The translations under genes and the position numbers were made by a program. The notes under the pieces are model-generated. The model had not been told where the DNA came from and made no database searches. It was given only the letters and a program-made list of their open reading frames with translations. Shown piece after piece: positions 45,409-54,510 of a DNA stretch of 64,000 nt (positions within the stretch are counted from its first letter, which is position 1; every line of letters starts with the position of its first letter). The DNA is from Paraburkholderia sp. UYCP14C. GTDB taxonomy: Bacteria > Pseudomonadota > Gammaproteobacteria > Burkholderiales > Burkholderiaceae. The stretch lies in the NCBI RefSeq assembly GCF_004197395.1, contig NZ_SELS01000005.1:124001-188000 (forward strand), written 5' to 3'.

Positions 45409-47112
45409 TTGCGGGTCGACGTGTTCAAGGGCGCAAACGCGTTCCTGAACGGCGCATCGCCGACGGGCTCGGCGATCGGCGGCGGCATCAACGTGCAGCT
45501 CAAAAGGGCCGAAGACACCCCGACGACCAACGTGACGCTCGAAACCAGCGGCTCCGGCGAGTTCGGCGCGCATGTCGACGTCGGCCGACGCTTCGGCAGC
45601 GAAGGCCAGTTCGGGATTCGCGTGAACCAGGCGAATCACGACGGCGAGACGAGCATCGACGGCGAGCACCGTCGCGACAACACCACCGCGATCGCGCTCG
45701 ACTGGCGCGGCGACAAGCTGCGTCTGTCCGGCGACTTCCTGTATCAGCGCGAGCACGTCAGCGACGGCCGGCCGGTCGTCTACTTCACCGACGCGATTCC
45801 CGCCGTGCCGCCGGCGACGTACAACTACGGGCAGAACTGGTCGTACACGAACCTCGAAGACACCGTCGGCATCCTGAAGGCCGAGTACGATTTCCTGCCC
45901 GGCTGGACTGCTTATGCGACCGGCGGCGTGCGTCGCACGGTCGAAAACGGCGAATACTACAACCCGACCTATTCGTCGGCCGGCGTTACTGGCGCCCGTC
46001 TCGGCGTGCCGTACAACCAGAATTCGACCTCCGCTCAAGTCGGCGTGCGCGGCCGTTTCGACACCGGCCCGGTATCGCACAGGGTCGCGGTGGGCGGCGC
46101 CATCACGAGCGAGGACACCAACTCCGCGTGGACCTACGCGTTCATGGGTCCGGTCTCGCTGTACAACACGGCGCAGACGCCCTACCCGCCCACGACGATG
46201 TCGGGCGGCAACCTGGCCGATCCGGGCATGACCGCCACCACGGTGATCCGCAGCGTGTCCGCGTCCGACACGCTCGGCTTCCTGCATGACCGCGTGCTGT
46301 TCACGGTCGGCGCGCGTCGCCAGCAAATCTCGACGGCCAACTACGACAACACGGGCATCGGCAGCGGCAACTACAGCGACGGCATCACCACGCCGCTGTT
46401 CGGCCTCGTGCTGCGGCCGACGCAGAGCATTTCGATCTTCGCGAACCGCAGCGAAGCGCTGGCCGCGGGCAGCATCGCGCCGGCGGGCACGGTCAACTAC
46501 GGTCAACAACTGGCGCCGGTCCGCACCAGGCAGTGGGAAGTCGGCGTCAAGTACGACACCGAAAGGCTCGGCGCGTCGTTTGCGGCGTTCCAGATCGAAC
46601 AGCCGTCGGCATTCACCGACCCGGTCACGCACATCTATGGGCTGAATGGCAACGAACGCCATCGCGGACTCGAAGCCGAAGTGCACGGCGAGCCACTCAA
46701 GGGCCTGCGGCTGCTGGCCGGCGCTTCGCTGATGAACGCGACGCTCGAGAATACGCAAGGCGGACTCTACGACGGCAATCGTCCGGTCGGCGTCCCAACC
46801 TTCCTGTTCAATCTGAGCGCCGATTACGACATTCCGACGGTGCCGGGGCTCGCCGTCAACGCGCGCTGGATCCATACCGGTGCGCAGGAAGCGAACGCGG
46901 CCAACACGCTGTCGATCCCGTCGTGGAATCGCTTCGACCTGGGCGCGCGCTACGAGACGTCCATCTACGGCAAGAGGACGACGTTCCGCGCCACCGTGGA
47001 AAACGTGACGAACAAGGCCTACTGGTCTGCCGTGTCGGCCTACGGTGCGACGACTTAGCTGACGCAGGGTGCGCCGCGGACGTTCCTGTTGTCGGTCAGC
47101 ACCGACTTCTGA
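45409..47112 (+). pseudogene. Decayed TonB-dependent siderophore-type receptor
   Basis: The frame starts in the middle of the plug domain (RVDVFKGANAFLNGASPTGS). Signal peptide, TonB box and first about half of the plug, roughly 150-200 residues, are missing. In-frame sequence further upstream to 45361 is unlike the family. The beta-barrel is otherwise intact for about 550 residues. An in-frame TAG at 47056-47058 stops it early. The next 17 codons (LTQGAPRTFLLSVSTDF), up to the TGA at 47110, are the normal receptor ending with C-terminal Phe. Two independent lesions thus mark it as a pseudogene. Confidence 0.85.
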
Positions 47113-47163
47113 TTGTCTGACCTGATCTCGGTCGCCTGAACCGGCCGGCTCGCATGCATGACT

Positions 47164-47200
47164 AAAACGCTGCCAGGCTTGCGGGTCTCGCAGCGTTTTT
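47164..47200 (+). terminator. Terminator after the TonB-receptor remnant
   Basis: Arms AAAACGCTGC (47164-47173) and GCAGCGTTTT (47190-47199) with a T-run. Works in both directions. Confidence 0.75.
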
Positions 47201-47240
47201 GTGTTTACGCGTGATCTGAACGGCTTGGTGCCGCCTTACG

Positions 47241-47378
47241 TCACTCGACCGGCGGCTCGCCTTCGGGTTTTTTCCTCGGCCGCTGCGCATCGTCGGCGCG
47301 CTGCGGCAGCTTGCTCTTTTCGTTATCGCTGTGCTTGACGGGCTGCGGATGATTGAACTGTTCGTCGACGTCTTTCAT
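47241..47378 (-). CDS. Small 45-residue hydrophilic protein, function unknown
   Basis: MKDVDEQFNHPQPVKHSDNE, then a Lys/Arg/Pro-rich tail ending EGEPPVE. CGGAGG lies 6 bases before the ATG at 47378, a strong site. Highly charged and probably unstructured. No family recognised. It lies downstream of the universal-stress gene on the same strand. Confidence 0.6.
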   Translation of the reverse strand: MKDVDEQFNHPQPVKHSDNEKSKLPQRADDAQRPRKKPEGEPPVE

Positions 47379-47431
47379 GGTGTGCCTCCGTGCCAACGCA
47401 ACGCAACTCAACACCTACACCACAACGATCA

Positions 47432-47926
47432 TCAATGCTCGGTGGACCGCACGGTCTCGCCGGTGCTTGCGACCGCGCCCGGCGCATCGGTTGCCGCGCC
47501 CATCGTCACCAGTACGCTGCACGTCACGCGATCGAGCAGCAGCCCGTCGTGGCGGCCGCTCCACCAGCGCGCGAGTCCGTGACTGCGGCGGTGACCGACG
47601 ACGACCAGATCGGCCTTCAGATCATTGGCGTAAAACGGAATCTCATCAAGAGGCTCGCCGATCGCGAGATGACCCGTCGCGCGAATTCCGCGTGCGGCGA
47701 GTTTCTGCAAACCTTCGTCGAGCAGCGATTTGGCGGATTCGTTGATGAAATCGACCGGCACGGCGGACGTGATGTCCGCGCCCTGCATCCAGGCCGTATT
47801 GTTGAGCACGGAAAGCAGGTGCACTTCCGCGTTCAGGTCTTGCGCGAGAGCGGCACCGTCCTTCAACGCGTGTTGTCCTTCGCGTGTTCCGTCGTAACAG
47901 AGAAGAATGCGCTTGAAGCTCGACAT
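47432..47926 (-). CDS. Universal stress protein (UspA family)
   Basis: 164 residues. The start MSSFKRILLCYDGTREGQHALKDGAAL is the Usp fold with the conserved early Asp. The nucleotide-loop region LVVVGHRRSHGLARWWSG departs from the usual G-xx-G-x9-G-S/T pattern, so ATP binding is uncertain. A dyad at 47967-47987, matching three others in this island, lies 40 bases upstream. It probably belongs to the MarR-controlled stress group with the ClC and HPP genes. Confidence 0.92.
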   Translation of the reverse strand: MSSFKRILLCYDGTREGQHALKDGAALAQDLNAEVHLLSVLNNTAWMQGADITSAVPVDFINESAKSLLDEGLQKLAARGIRATGHLAIGEPLDEIPFYANDLKADLVVVGHRRSHGLARWWSGRHDGLLLDRVTCSVLVTMGAATDAPGAVASTGETVRSTEH

Positions 47927-47966
47927 GAGAACCTCCTTGCGCCGCGCGGCACATAATCATTCGATT

Positions 47967-47987
47967 ATATGTCAATCTGTGATATAT
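47967..47987. promoter_or_regulatory. Putative MarR operator before the universal stress gene
   Basis: 10-1-10 dyad with arms ATATGTCAAT and TGTGATATAT; 7 of 10 positions pair. Matches sites at 50710, 50841 and 52176. Confidence 0.55.
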
Positions 47988-48040
47988 ACCGCTCGGCACT
48001 GATGCATGCAAATACCTACAGAAACGCCGTTAAAAAGGCT

Positions 48041-49846
48041 CTATTCGCGAGGTTCGGCGGCAACCGAATCCCTGCCCTGGAATAGCGAAATGCGACGAAA
48101 CCGTTCCCGCTCGCGTTCCTCGTTGAAGATCGACAGCGAGGGTTTGACGAGATCGTGGCGCGACACGATACCGATCAGCCGAAAGCTGGATGCATCGGCG
48201 ACGACCGGCACGCGATCGAGCGAACGCGCGGCCAGACGCGCGGCGACATGCCGGCAGGTCTCTTCCGGCAACGCGATGTCGATCTGTTCGTTCGTGAGGT
48301 TCGCGTCGCTCGCGCACAGTTCGCCTACCGTCGCCGTCGCGCGGCCGTCGTCGAGCGCGGCGCTCAGCATCCGCCGATCCGCCATGCCGACTAACCGGCC
48401 CGCTTGCACCACCGGATACGCGCGATGAATCTGCGTCGAGCCGAAGTACTGTGCGAGTGCGTCGGCGACGCTGAGGCTCGCATCGATCGTCTTCACCGTA
48501 CGCGTCATCACTTCATCCACGTGATGACGCTCGAGCGGATCGATACCGTACTCGCGATAGATGTGATATCCGCGTCGCGCGATCTTTTCCGTCAGAATCG
48601 AGCGGCGCATGAACAGCACCGTGAAGCCGTACGACACCGCGGCGGCCGTCAGCAGCGGCAGCAACGCATTGGCGTCGTGCGTCAGTTCGAACGCGAACAC
48701 GACCGCCATGATCGGCGCGCGCATCATGCCGCCGAGCGCCGCCGCCATGAACACCAGCGGCCAGACGGCGGGGTCGCCACCCGGCATCGCCGGACCGAGC
48801 ACCGCGCCGACGCCCGCGCCCATCATCAGCAACGGTGCGAGCACGCCGCCGGAGGTGCCCGAGGCCAGCGCGATCACCCAGATCACCGCCTTGACCAGCA
48901 CGATCGCCAGCACCACGCGCACGGCGAGGTGATGCATCAGCAGATCGCCGATCACGTCATAGCCGACGCCCAGCGTACGCGGCTGGAAATAGCCGCCGAT
49001 ACCGACAGCGACACCGCCGAGCGCGGGCCACCACATCCAGTGAAACGGCAGCCGCCCGAACGCATCCTCGACCTTGTAGAGCATCGTCGACAATCCCCAC
49101 GACAGCGCGCCGGCGATCAGCCCCGCGAGCGCGCACGACGCGAGTCCGAGCGCGCCGAGCGGCAAAGTCTGCAGCGGAAACAACGGGCCGCTGGCCAGCA
49201 ATAGCGGCCGCGAAAAGCCCGCCACCGCGCACGACACCGCAACCGGCAGCAGACTGCGCGGCCGCAGTTCGAACAGCAGCAGTTCGACCGCGAGCAACAC
49301 GGCGGCAACAGGCGTGCCGAACACCGCGGTCATGCCGGCGACCGCGCCCGCCACCAGCAGCGTCTTGCGCTCGCTGCTCGACAGATGGAAGAACTGCGCG
49401 ATCAACGACCCGAGCGCGCCACCCGTCATGATGATCGGCCCTTCGGCGCCGAACGGCCCGCCGCTGCCGATCGCGATCGCGGACGCCAACGGCTTCAGCA
49501 CGGCCACCTTCGGTGACATCCTGCTCTTGCCGAACAGGATCGCCTCGATCGCTTCGGGAATGCCGTGCCCGCGAATCTGCTCCGAACCGAAGCGCGCCAT
49601 CAACCCGACGATCAGACCGCCGACGACCGGCACGACGACCACCCACAGCCCTAACGTATGGCCGGCGGGCGAGCGGTCCGCGATCGATAGCGTCTGAAAG
49701 AAGAACAGGTTGGTGAAAAAGCGGATCAGGTGCAGCAGAAAGTCCGCGGCGAACGTGCTGAGCATGCCGACCACGGCGGCAATCGCCGTGATTCGCAGAA
49801 GCCGGGTATCGGTGGCGAAGTCGCCTTTTGACGCGTTGGTCTGCAC
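48041..49846 (-). CDS. ClC chloride channel/transporter with CBS pair (copy 1)
   Basis: 601 residues from a GTG at 49846 with GAGGAG 5 bases upstream. This start aligns with the paralogue at 52646; a longer frame to 49909 exists. ClC pore motifs: RGHGIPEAIEAI, GSGGPFGAEGP with the gating glutamate conserved, and GTSGGVLAPLLM. The C-terminal about 150 residues hold a CBS-domain pair (EVMTRTVKTIDASLSVADAL, then LDRVPVVADASSFRLIGIVS) that probably senses adenine nucleotides. It moves chloride, possibly in exchange for protons, in the inner membrane. Likely one operon with DUF1840 (50644) and the secreted protein (50308). Confidence 0.93.
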   Translation of the reverse strand: MQTNASKGDFATDTRLLRITAIAAVVGMLSTFAADFLLHLIRFFTNLFFFQTLSIADRSPAGHTLGLWVVVVPVVGGLIVGLMARFGSEQIRGHGIPEAIEAILFGKSRMSPKVAVLKPLASAIAIGSGGPFGAEGPIIMTGGALGSLIAQFFHLSSSERKTLLVAGAVAGMTAVFGTPVAAVLLAVELLLFELRPRSLLPVAVSCAVAGFSRPLLLASGPLFPLQTLPLGALGLASCALAGLIAGALSWGLSTMLYKVEDAFGRLPFHWMWWPALGGVAVGIGGYFQPRTLGVGYDVIGDLLMHHLAVRVVLAIVLVKAVIWVIALASGTSGGVLAPLLMMGAGVGAVLGPAMPGGDPAVWPLVFMAAALGGMMRAPIMAVVFAFELTHDANALLPLLTAAAVSYGFTVLFMRRSILTEKIARRGYHIYREYGIDPLERHHVDEVMTRTVKTIDASLSVADALAQYFGSTQIHRAYPVVQAGRLVGMADRRMLSAALDDGRATATVGELCASDANLTNEQIDIALPEETCRHVAARLAARSLDRVPVVADASSFRLIGIVSRHDLVKPSLSIFNEERERERFRRISLFQGRDSVAAEPRE

Positions 49847-49966
49847 TGCCGCTCCTCGTGGTCGGATCAAGATGGGGAATTCGTGCGCCGTCGTAACAGC
49901 ATCGGGCATGCATTAGCCGTACCTGAACGCATGCGGTTGCGCGGCGCAGCTGTCAGGACCGCCGCG

Positions 49967-50308
49967 CTACGACTCCGGCCACAGAAAGAAAACATGAGCG
50001 GCGTCTGCCGCGGGATCGACGGGCAAGCGATAGCCATGCGAGCGATCGCCCCATGCTTCGTGCGGCGAACCGTTCGGCCATTTCACGAGCACCACCGCCC
50101 CACTGGACAACTGGTCGACGACGGTGCCGCCATACACGCCGATCACGCTGCTTCTCACCCCCGTGTCACACGACGCGGGACATGAGTCGCGCATTGGCTG
50201 CTGGTAAGGACCGTTCTCCTGTTCGGCGGAGAACGCATAGGCAAAAGGAACGGCGCAAACCGAAATAAGGAGGATTGCCAAACGTCGACGCGACCCGGAT
50301 CGTTTCAT
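49967..50308 (-). CDS. Small secreted protein of unknown function
   Basis: 113 residues. Signal peptide MKRSGSRRRLAILLISVCAVPFAYA, then a mature part with four-residue-spaced cysteines (DSCPASCD) and VIGVYGGTVVDQLSSGAVVLVKWPNG, resembling a small SH3-like beta barrel. It lies 18 bases after DUF1840 and upstream of ClC copy 1. No family recognised. Confidence 0.7.
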   Translation of the reverse strand: MKRSGSRRRLAILLISVCAVPFAYAFSAEQENGPYQQPMRDSCPASCDTGVRSSVIGVYGGTVVDQLSSGAVVLVKWPNGSPHEAWGDRSHGYRLPVDPAADAAHVFFLWPES

Positions 50309-50326
50309 CGCGATTCCTTCGACAAA

Positions 50327-50644
50327 CTACAGCCCCCAGATGATGTCCGCATCCGACTTGCGCGCCGCACGCATCATGTCCAGAAAAGGCCATGCGCGTT
50401 GCGACAAGCGGTTGCGTGACTCGCGTTGATTGCTCGGTGAGCAGTGCAATGCTTCGAGCGTCGTTTCCGCGGCCGCGTCTTCAGTGATGGCGGCTTCGAG
50501 CCGATCGATCGCGTGGGGCAGTTCGTCGTGGCTGATGACGCCACGCTCGCCGAGCCGCTTGCCGATCAGGCCTAGCAGATATTGCGCGAGATCTCTGAGC
50601 ATGACGACGTCCGGCGACGCCGTCGATTGAAATGTGATCATCAT
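50327..50644 (-). CDS. DUF1840 protein
   Basis: 105 residues. The start is MMITFQSTASPDVVMLRDLA, then QYLLGLIGKRLGERGVISHDELPHAI, the conserved DUF1840 pattern. AAAGGAG lies about 5 bases upstream. Function unknown; it is a common small cytoplasmic protein of Betaproteobacteria. It is the first gene of the putative DUF1840-secreted-ClC operon, with a MarR-type dyad 66 bases upstream. Confidence 0.88.
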   Translation of the reverse strand: MMITFQSTASPDVVMLRDLAQYLLGLIGKRLGERGVISHDELPHAIDRLEAAITEDAAAETTLEALHCSPSNQRESRNRLSQRAWPFLDMMRAARKSDADIIWGL

Positions 50645-50709
50645 GATGGCTCCTTTATAGAAGTATCCGGCAACGGGCCAACGAATCTCTCAATCCATCT
50701 GCCATCATT

Positions 50710-50730
50710 TTATATCACAACGTGATAAAA
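50710..50730. promoter_or_regulatory. Putative MarR operator before the DUF1840-ClC operon
   Basis: 10-1-10 dyad, arms TTATATCACA and CGTGATAAAA; 8 of 10 positions pair. It is the best match of the four. Confidence 0.65.
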
Positions 50731-50840
50731 AAGAACGCACGCAGGGCCAACCGGGTCCATCGTTGACAGCCCCTGCCGCGCTCCCGACTGTTTGCGAAAT
50801 ACGATGGTTTTTCCGCGCCATGAAGCGGCCGGAGAACTTT

Positions 50841-50861
50841 TTATATCATATTGAAATATAA
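50841..50861. promoter_or_regulatory. Putative MarR operator before the HPP-CBS gene
   Basis: 10-1-10 dyad, arms TTATATCATA and TGAAATATAA; 7 of 10 pair, 83 bases upstream of the HPP start. The 299-bp gap 50645-50943 between DUF1840 and HPP otherwise holds nothing. Confidence 0.55.
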
Positions 50862-50943
50862 TCATGACCAGAGTGTATTCGCGTTGCCAGGGTTTCCCCG
50901 GTAATGTCGGGCCCGGCATCATCGACTACTTTCTGCTCCTATC

Positions 50944-52110
50944 TTGTCCCGCACATCTGTTTCCAGCTGGCTTGCCAGCTTCGTCCCCGCACCGGTTACC
51001 GTGAAATGGCACGAGCGTGCGCGTTCTTGCCTGGGCGCGCTGCTCGGCATCGCGTTCACCGGTGGTCTGATGTATCTGCTGCTCGGTTCCGCCGCGAAGA
51101 TTCCGCTGCTGGTCGCGCCGATGGGCGCTTCCGCCGTGCTGCTGTTCGCGGTGCCTGCGAGCCCGCTCGCGCAGCCGTGGTCGATCATCGGCGGCAACCT
51201 CGTGTCCGCGACGATCGGCGTGACCTGCGCGATGCTGATCGGCGATCCGACGCTGGCGGCCGCCCTCGCGGTGTCGCTGTCGATCTGCGGCATGTTCGCG
51301 CTGCGCTGCGTGCATCCGCCGTCGGGCGCGGTCGCATTGACCGCGGTGCTGGGCGGCCCGGTCATTCATGCGCTCGGCTACCGCTTCGTGCTCGAACCTA
51401 TCGCGATCCAGTCGGCCGCGCTGCTGTTTGGGGCGCTCGTCTACCATGCGGCGACCGGCCACCGCTATCCGCACGCGGGCCGCCAGGATCGCGCGACGCC
51501 GAGCCAGGCCGCCGACGAAGCGGCGCGAGTCGGCTTCACGCGCGACGACGTCAAAGCCGTGCTCGGGCGCCGTGACGAACTGCTCGACATCGACACCGAC
51601 GATCTCTATTCGCTACTGCGCGAAACGCAATTGCAGGCTTTCTCGCGCAGCTTCAACGAACTGCGCTGCGAAGACGTGATGTCGCGCCACGTCGTGTCGG
51701 TCTCGCCGGGCACGCGCGCCGCCGCCGCGTGGGAGCTGTTCAGGCGCCACAACGTGAAGGCGCTGCCGGTCGTCGACGCGGGCCAGAAGCTGCTCGGCAT
51801 CGTCACGCGCGCCGACTTCGTCGACAGGAAAAGCTTCGGCGCGCTCGGTCCGATCCTGAACTATTTCGACGGCTGGCTGCGCGGCGATGCGCTGCGCACG
51901 TCGAACGTCGGCAGCGTGATGACCAGCGACGTCTGCACGGTCGCGGCCACCGATCCGATCACCGAGCTCGTGCCGATGTTCGCGAACTTCGGCCATCACC
52001 ACGTGCCAGTGCTCGATCGCGCGGGCCGCGTGGTCGGCATGATCACGCAGGTGGACCTGATCTCCGGCCTGTATCGGCAAACCGCCACCCGAGCCCGCGA
52101 GGCGGCCTGA
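50944..52110 (+). CDS. HPP-family membrane protein with CBS pair
   Basis: 388 residues if the TTG at 50944 is used. An in-frame stop lies at 50902 and the next start is GTG at 51001; neither has a clear ribosome binding site, but the family N-terminus (FVPAPVTVKWHERARSCLGA) favours 50944. Residues about 25-165 form the four-helix HPP domain, including HPP itself in LRCVHPPSGAVALTAVLGG. Residues about 235-380 are a CBS pair (DVMSRHVVSVSPGTRAAAAW and SNVGSVMTSDVCTVAATDP). HPP proteins are inner-membrane proteins of uncertain transport role. The gene has its own MarR-type dyad upstream. Confidence 0.88.
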   Translation: MSRTSVSSWLASFVPAPVTVKWHERARSCLGALLGIAFTGGLMYLLLGSAAKIPLLVAPMGASAVLLFAVPASPLAQPWSIIGGNLVSATIGVTCAMLIGDPTLAAALAVSLSICGMFALRCVHPPSGAVALTAVLGGPVIHALGYRFVLEPIAIQSAALLFGALVYHAATGHRYPHAGRQDRATPSQAADEAARVGFTRDDVKAVLGRRDELLDIDTDDLYSLLRETQLQAFSRSFNELRCEDVMSRHVVSVSPGTRAAAAWELFRRHNVKALPVVDAGQKLLGIVTRADFVDRKSFGALGPILNYFDGWLRGDALRTSNVGSVMTSDVCTVAATDPITELVPMFANFGHHHVPVLDRAGRVVGMITQVDLISGLYRQTATRAREAA

Positions 52111-52175
52111 TTTTCGACTAAAAGAGCAAGGAGACCTGCCGCGCGATGCCGTCGCCACGGCCGCAATCCACCCAA

Positions 52176-52196
52176 ATACATCATGATGTGATATAT
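52176..52196. promoter_or_regulatory. Putative MarR auto-operator before the marR-ClC operon
   Basis: 10-1-10 dyad, arms ATACATCATG and TGTGATATAT; 7 of 10 pair, 30 bases upstream of the marR ATG. An inner CATCATGATG palindrome lies within it. Confidence 0.6.
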
Positions 52197-52226
52197 TTTC
52201 GGCTTTTTCACATCGACGGACATCCC

Positions 52227-52643
52227 ATGAAAGTACGGACTCGCAAGCTCGTCAAGAGCGATTTCGAGCAGTTGTCGGAGTTTCGCTACCAGATGCGGCG
52301 CTTCGAACGCTTTTCCGAGCAGGCCGCACAGAACGAGGGCATCACGCCGTTGCAATACCTGTTGTTGCTGCATATCAAGGGCTACCCTGAGCGCGACTGG
52401 GCGACCGTCGGCGAACTCGCGGAGCGTCTGCAGGCGCAACATCACGGCGTCGTCGCACTGGTATCGCGCTGCGAGGCACTGAGTCTCGTGCGCCGCCAGG
52501 TCAGCGAGACCGATCGCCGCCAGGTTGAAGTACACATCGAAAAAGCGGGAGAGCGGGTACTCGAGCGGCTCGCGGAACTGCACCGCGCCGAATTGAGATC
52601 GCTCGAAGGCGCCTTCCAGATTCCACAGATCGACCTCGACTAA
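52227..52643 (+). CDS. MarR-family transcriptional regulator of the stress/ion island
   Basis: 138 residues from the ATG at 52227. MarR winged helix: ITPLQYLLLLHIKGYPERDW, then LAERLQAQHHGVVALVSRCE (recognition helix) and the wing VSETDRRQVEVHIEK. Its stop is two bases before the ClC copy 2 start, so the two are translationally coupled. A dyad 30 bases upstream resembles three more in the island, so it probably represses itself, both ClC operons, HPP and Usp. The signal is unknown. Confidence 0.92.
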   Translation: MKVRTRKLVKSDFEQLSEFRYQMRRFERFSEQAAQNEGITPLQYLLLLHIKGYPERDWATVGELAERLQAQHHGVVALVSRCEALSLVRRQVSETDRRQVEVHIEKAGERVLERLAELHRAELRSLEGAFQIPQIDLD

Positions 52644-52645
52644 TC

Positions 52646-54445
52646 ATGAGCATGGATTCCCACAAACGCGACTTCGCGGCGAATGCACGGCTACCCGGCA
52701 TATTCGCGCTCGCCGCGTGCATCGGCGTGGTCAGCACAGTTGCCGCTTTTGTTCTGCTGAACCTGATTCACCTCTTCACCAACCTGTTTTTCTTTCAGAC
52801 GCTGTCGTTCGCCGACCGCTCGCCCGCCACCAACACGCTCGGCCTGTGGGTGATCGGCGTGCCGGTGATCGGCGGTTTGATCGTCGGCCTGATGGCGCGC
52901 TTCGGCTCCGAAAAGATTCGCGGCCACGGCATTCCCGAGGCGATCGAAGCAATCCTGTTCGGCAAGAGCAAGATGTCGCCGAAAGTGGCGGTGCTCAAGC
53001 CGTTGTCGTCGGGCATCGTGATCGGCAGCGGCGGGCCGTTCGGCGCGGAGGGCCCAATCATCATGACCGGCGGCGCACTCGGCTCGCTGATCGCGCAGTG
53101 CGTGAAGGTCACGTCGGCGGAACGCAAGACGCTGCTCGTGGCCGGCGCCGCGGCCGGCATGACCGCGGTGTTCGGCACGCCGGTCGCGGCCGTGCTGCTC
53201 GCGGTCGAGTTGTTGCTGTTCGAATGGCGGCCGCGCAGCTTTCTGCCGGTCGCGGTGGCCTGCGCGGTCGCTGGCTTCGCCCGCGCGATCTTCTTCGGTA
53301 CCGGTCCGTTGTTTCCGCTGCAGACCGCCGCGCCCGATGGCTGGTCGCTGCTGTCGTGCGCCATCGCTGGCGTGTTGTCGGGCGCCTTGGCGTCCGGGCT
53401 GTCCGCCGCGCTTTACAAGGTGGAAGACCTGTTCGGCAAGCTGCCGATCCACTGGATGTGGTGGCCCGCGCTCGGCGGCATCGTGGTCGGGATTGGCGGC
53501 TGGCTCGAACCGCGCGCGCTTGGCGTCGGTTACGACGTGATCGGCGATCTGCTGCATCAGCACATCGCGGTGCAAGTAGCGCTTTTGCTGCTCGCCGTGA
53601 AGGCGGTGATGTGGGTCATCGCGCTCGGCTCGGGCACCTCGGGCGGCGTTCTCGCGCCGCTGCTGATGCTCGGGGCCGGGCTCGGCACGGTGCTCGCGCA
53701 CTGGCTGCCGGGCAGCGAGCCGGCGCTGTGGCCGCTCGTCTGCATGGCCGCGACGCTTGGCGCCACGCTCGGCGCGCCGCTGACGGCCATCGTCTTCGCG
53801 TTCGGCCTCACGCACGACGCCAACGCGCTGCTGCCGCTGCTGACGGCAACGCTGATCGCGCATGGCTTCTCCACGGTCGTGATGCGTCGCTCGATCATGA
53901 CCGAGAAAATCGCGCGACGCGGTTATCACATCTATCGCGAGTACGGTGTCGATCCGCTCGAGCGCCACTATGTCGACGAGGTAATGACCGCCTCGGTCGA
54001 ATCGGTCGATGCCGCCACGACGGTCGGCGCAACACTGCAAACGCTGTTCGGCGCGAACCAGCTGCGCCGCGCATATCCGGTGGTGCGCGACGGCGCGGTG
54101 ATCGGCGTGGCCGAGCGCATGTTGCTCGAACGCTTCTGCGCCGAGGACGCGGAGCGCAAGCGCGCGATGACGCTCGCCGACGTGTTCGCGCAGCACAATA
54201 CCGCTTTCGCGTTGCCATCCGAAACCTGCCGGCTGGTGGCGACACGCCTCGCCGTGCTGGGGCTCGAACGCCTGCCGGTGGTCGCCGATAGCAGCAGCAT
54301 GCGTCTGGTCGGCATCGTGTCGCGCAGCGACCTGGTCAAGCCATCGCTTGCTCACTTCGAAGAAGAACACAAGCGGGAGCGTTTCCGTCGTATCGGGCCG
54401 TCGCGAACCAAGCGGCGCTTCGAGCCGGTTCGTAAAACCAGCTAA
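52646..54445 (+). CDS. ClC chloride channel/transporter with CBS pair (copy 2)
   Basis: 599 residues. The same architecture as copy 1, and very close to it in the pore region: RGHGIPEAIEAILFGKSKMS, GSGGPFGAEGPIIMTGG with the gating glutamate, and GTSGGVLAPLLM. C-terminal CBS pair (EVMTASVESVDAATTVGATL, then LERLPVVADSSSMRLVGIVS). Coupled to the MarR gene (start two bases after its stop). A terminator follows at 54465. The two ClC proteins are recent or strongly conserved paralogues 3 kb apart on opposite strands. Confidence 0.94.
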   Translation: MSMDSHKRDFAANARLPGIFALAACIGVVSTVAAFVLLNLIHLFTNLFFFQTLSFADRSPATNTLGLWVIGVPVIGGLIVGLMARFGSEKIRGHGIPEAIEAILFGKSKMSPKVAVLKPLSSGIVIGSGGPFGAEGPIIMTGGALGSLIAQCVKVTSAERKTLLVAGAAAGMTAVFGTPVAAVLLAVELLLFEWRPRSFLPVAVACAVAGFARAIFFGTGPLFPLQTAAPDGWSLLSCAIAGVLSGALASGLSAALYKVEDLFGKLPIHWMWWPALGGIVVGIGGWLEPRALGVGYDVIGDLLHQHIAVQVALLLLAVKAVMWVIALGSGTSGGVLAPLLMLGAGLGTVLAHWLPGSEPALWPLVCMAATLGATLGAPLTAIVFAFGLTHDANALLPLLTATLIAHGFSTVVMRRSIMTEKIARRGYHIYREYGVDPLERHYVDEVMTASVESVDAATTVGATLQTLFGANQLRRAYPVVRDGAVIGVAERMLLERFCAEDAERKRAMTLADVFAQHNTAFALPSETCRLVATRLAVLGLERLPVVADSSSMRLVGIVSRSDLVKPSLAHFEEEHKRERFRRIGPSRTKRRFEPVRKTS

Positions 54446-54464
54446 AAAGACCGCGAAACAAACC

Positions 54465-54497
54465 AAGGCCGAGCCCCGTTAGGGCCTCGGCCTTTTT
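54465..54497 (+). terminator. Terminator after ClC copy 2
   Basis: Arms AAGGCCGAG (54465-54473) and CTCGGCCTT (54486-54494) with a T-run to 54497. It may also serve the convergent gene at 54511. Confidence 0.85.
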
Positions 54498-54510
54498 ACT
54501 GTGGATGGAG

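Noticed and set aside
50710-50922. 70-codon minus-strand frame
   Set aside because: Overlaps two putative MarR operators and the HPP promoter; no domain.
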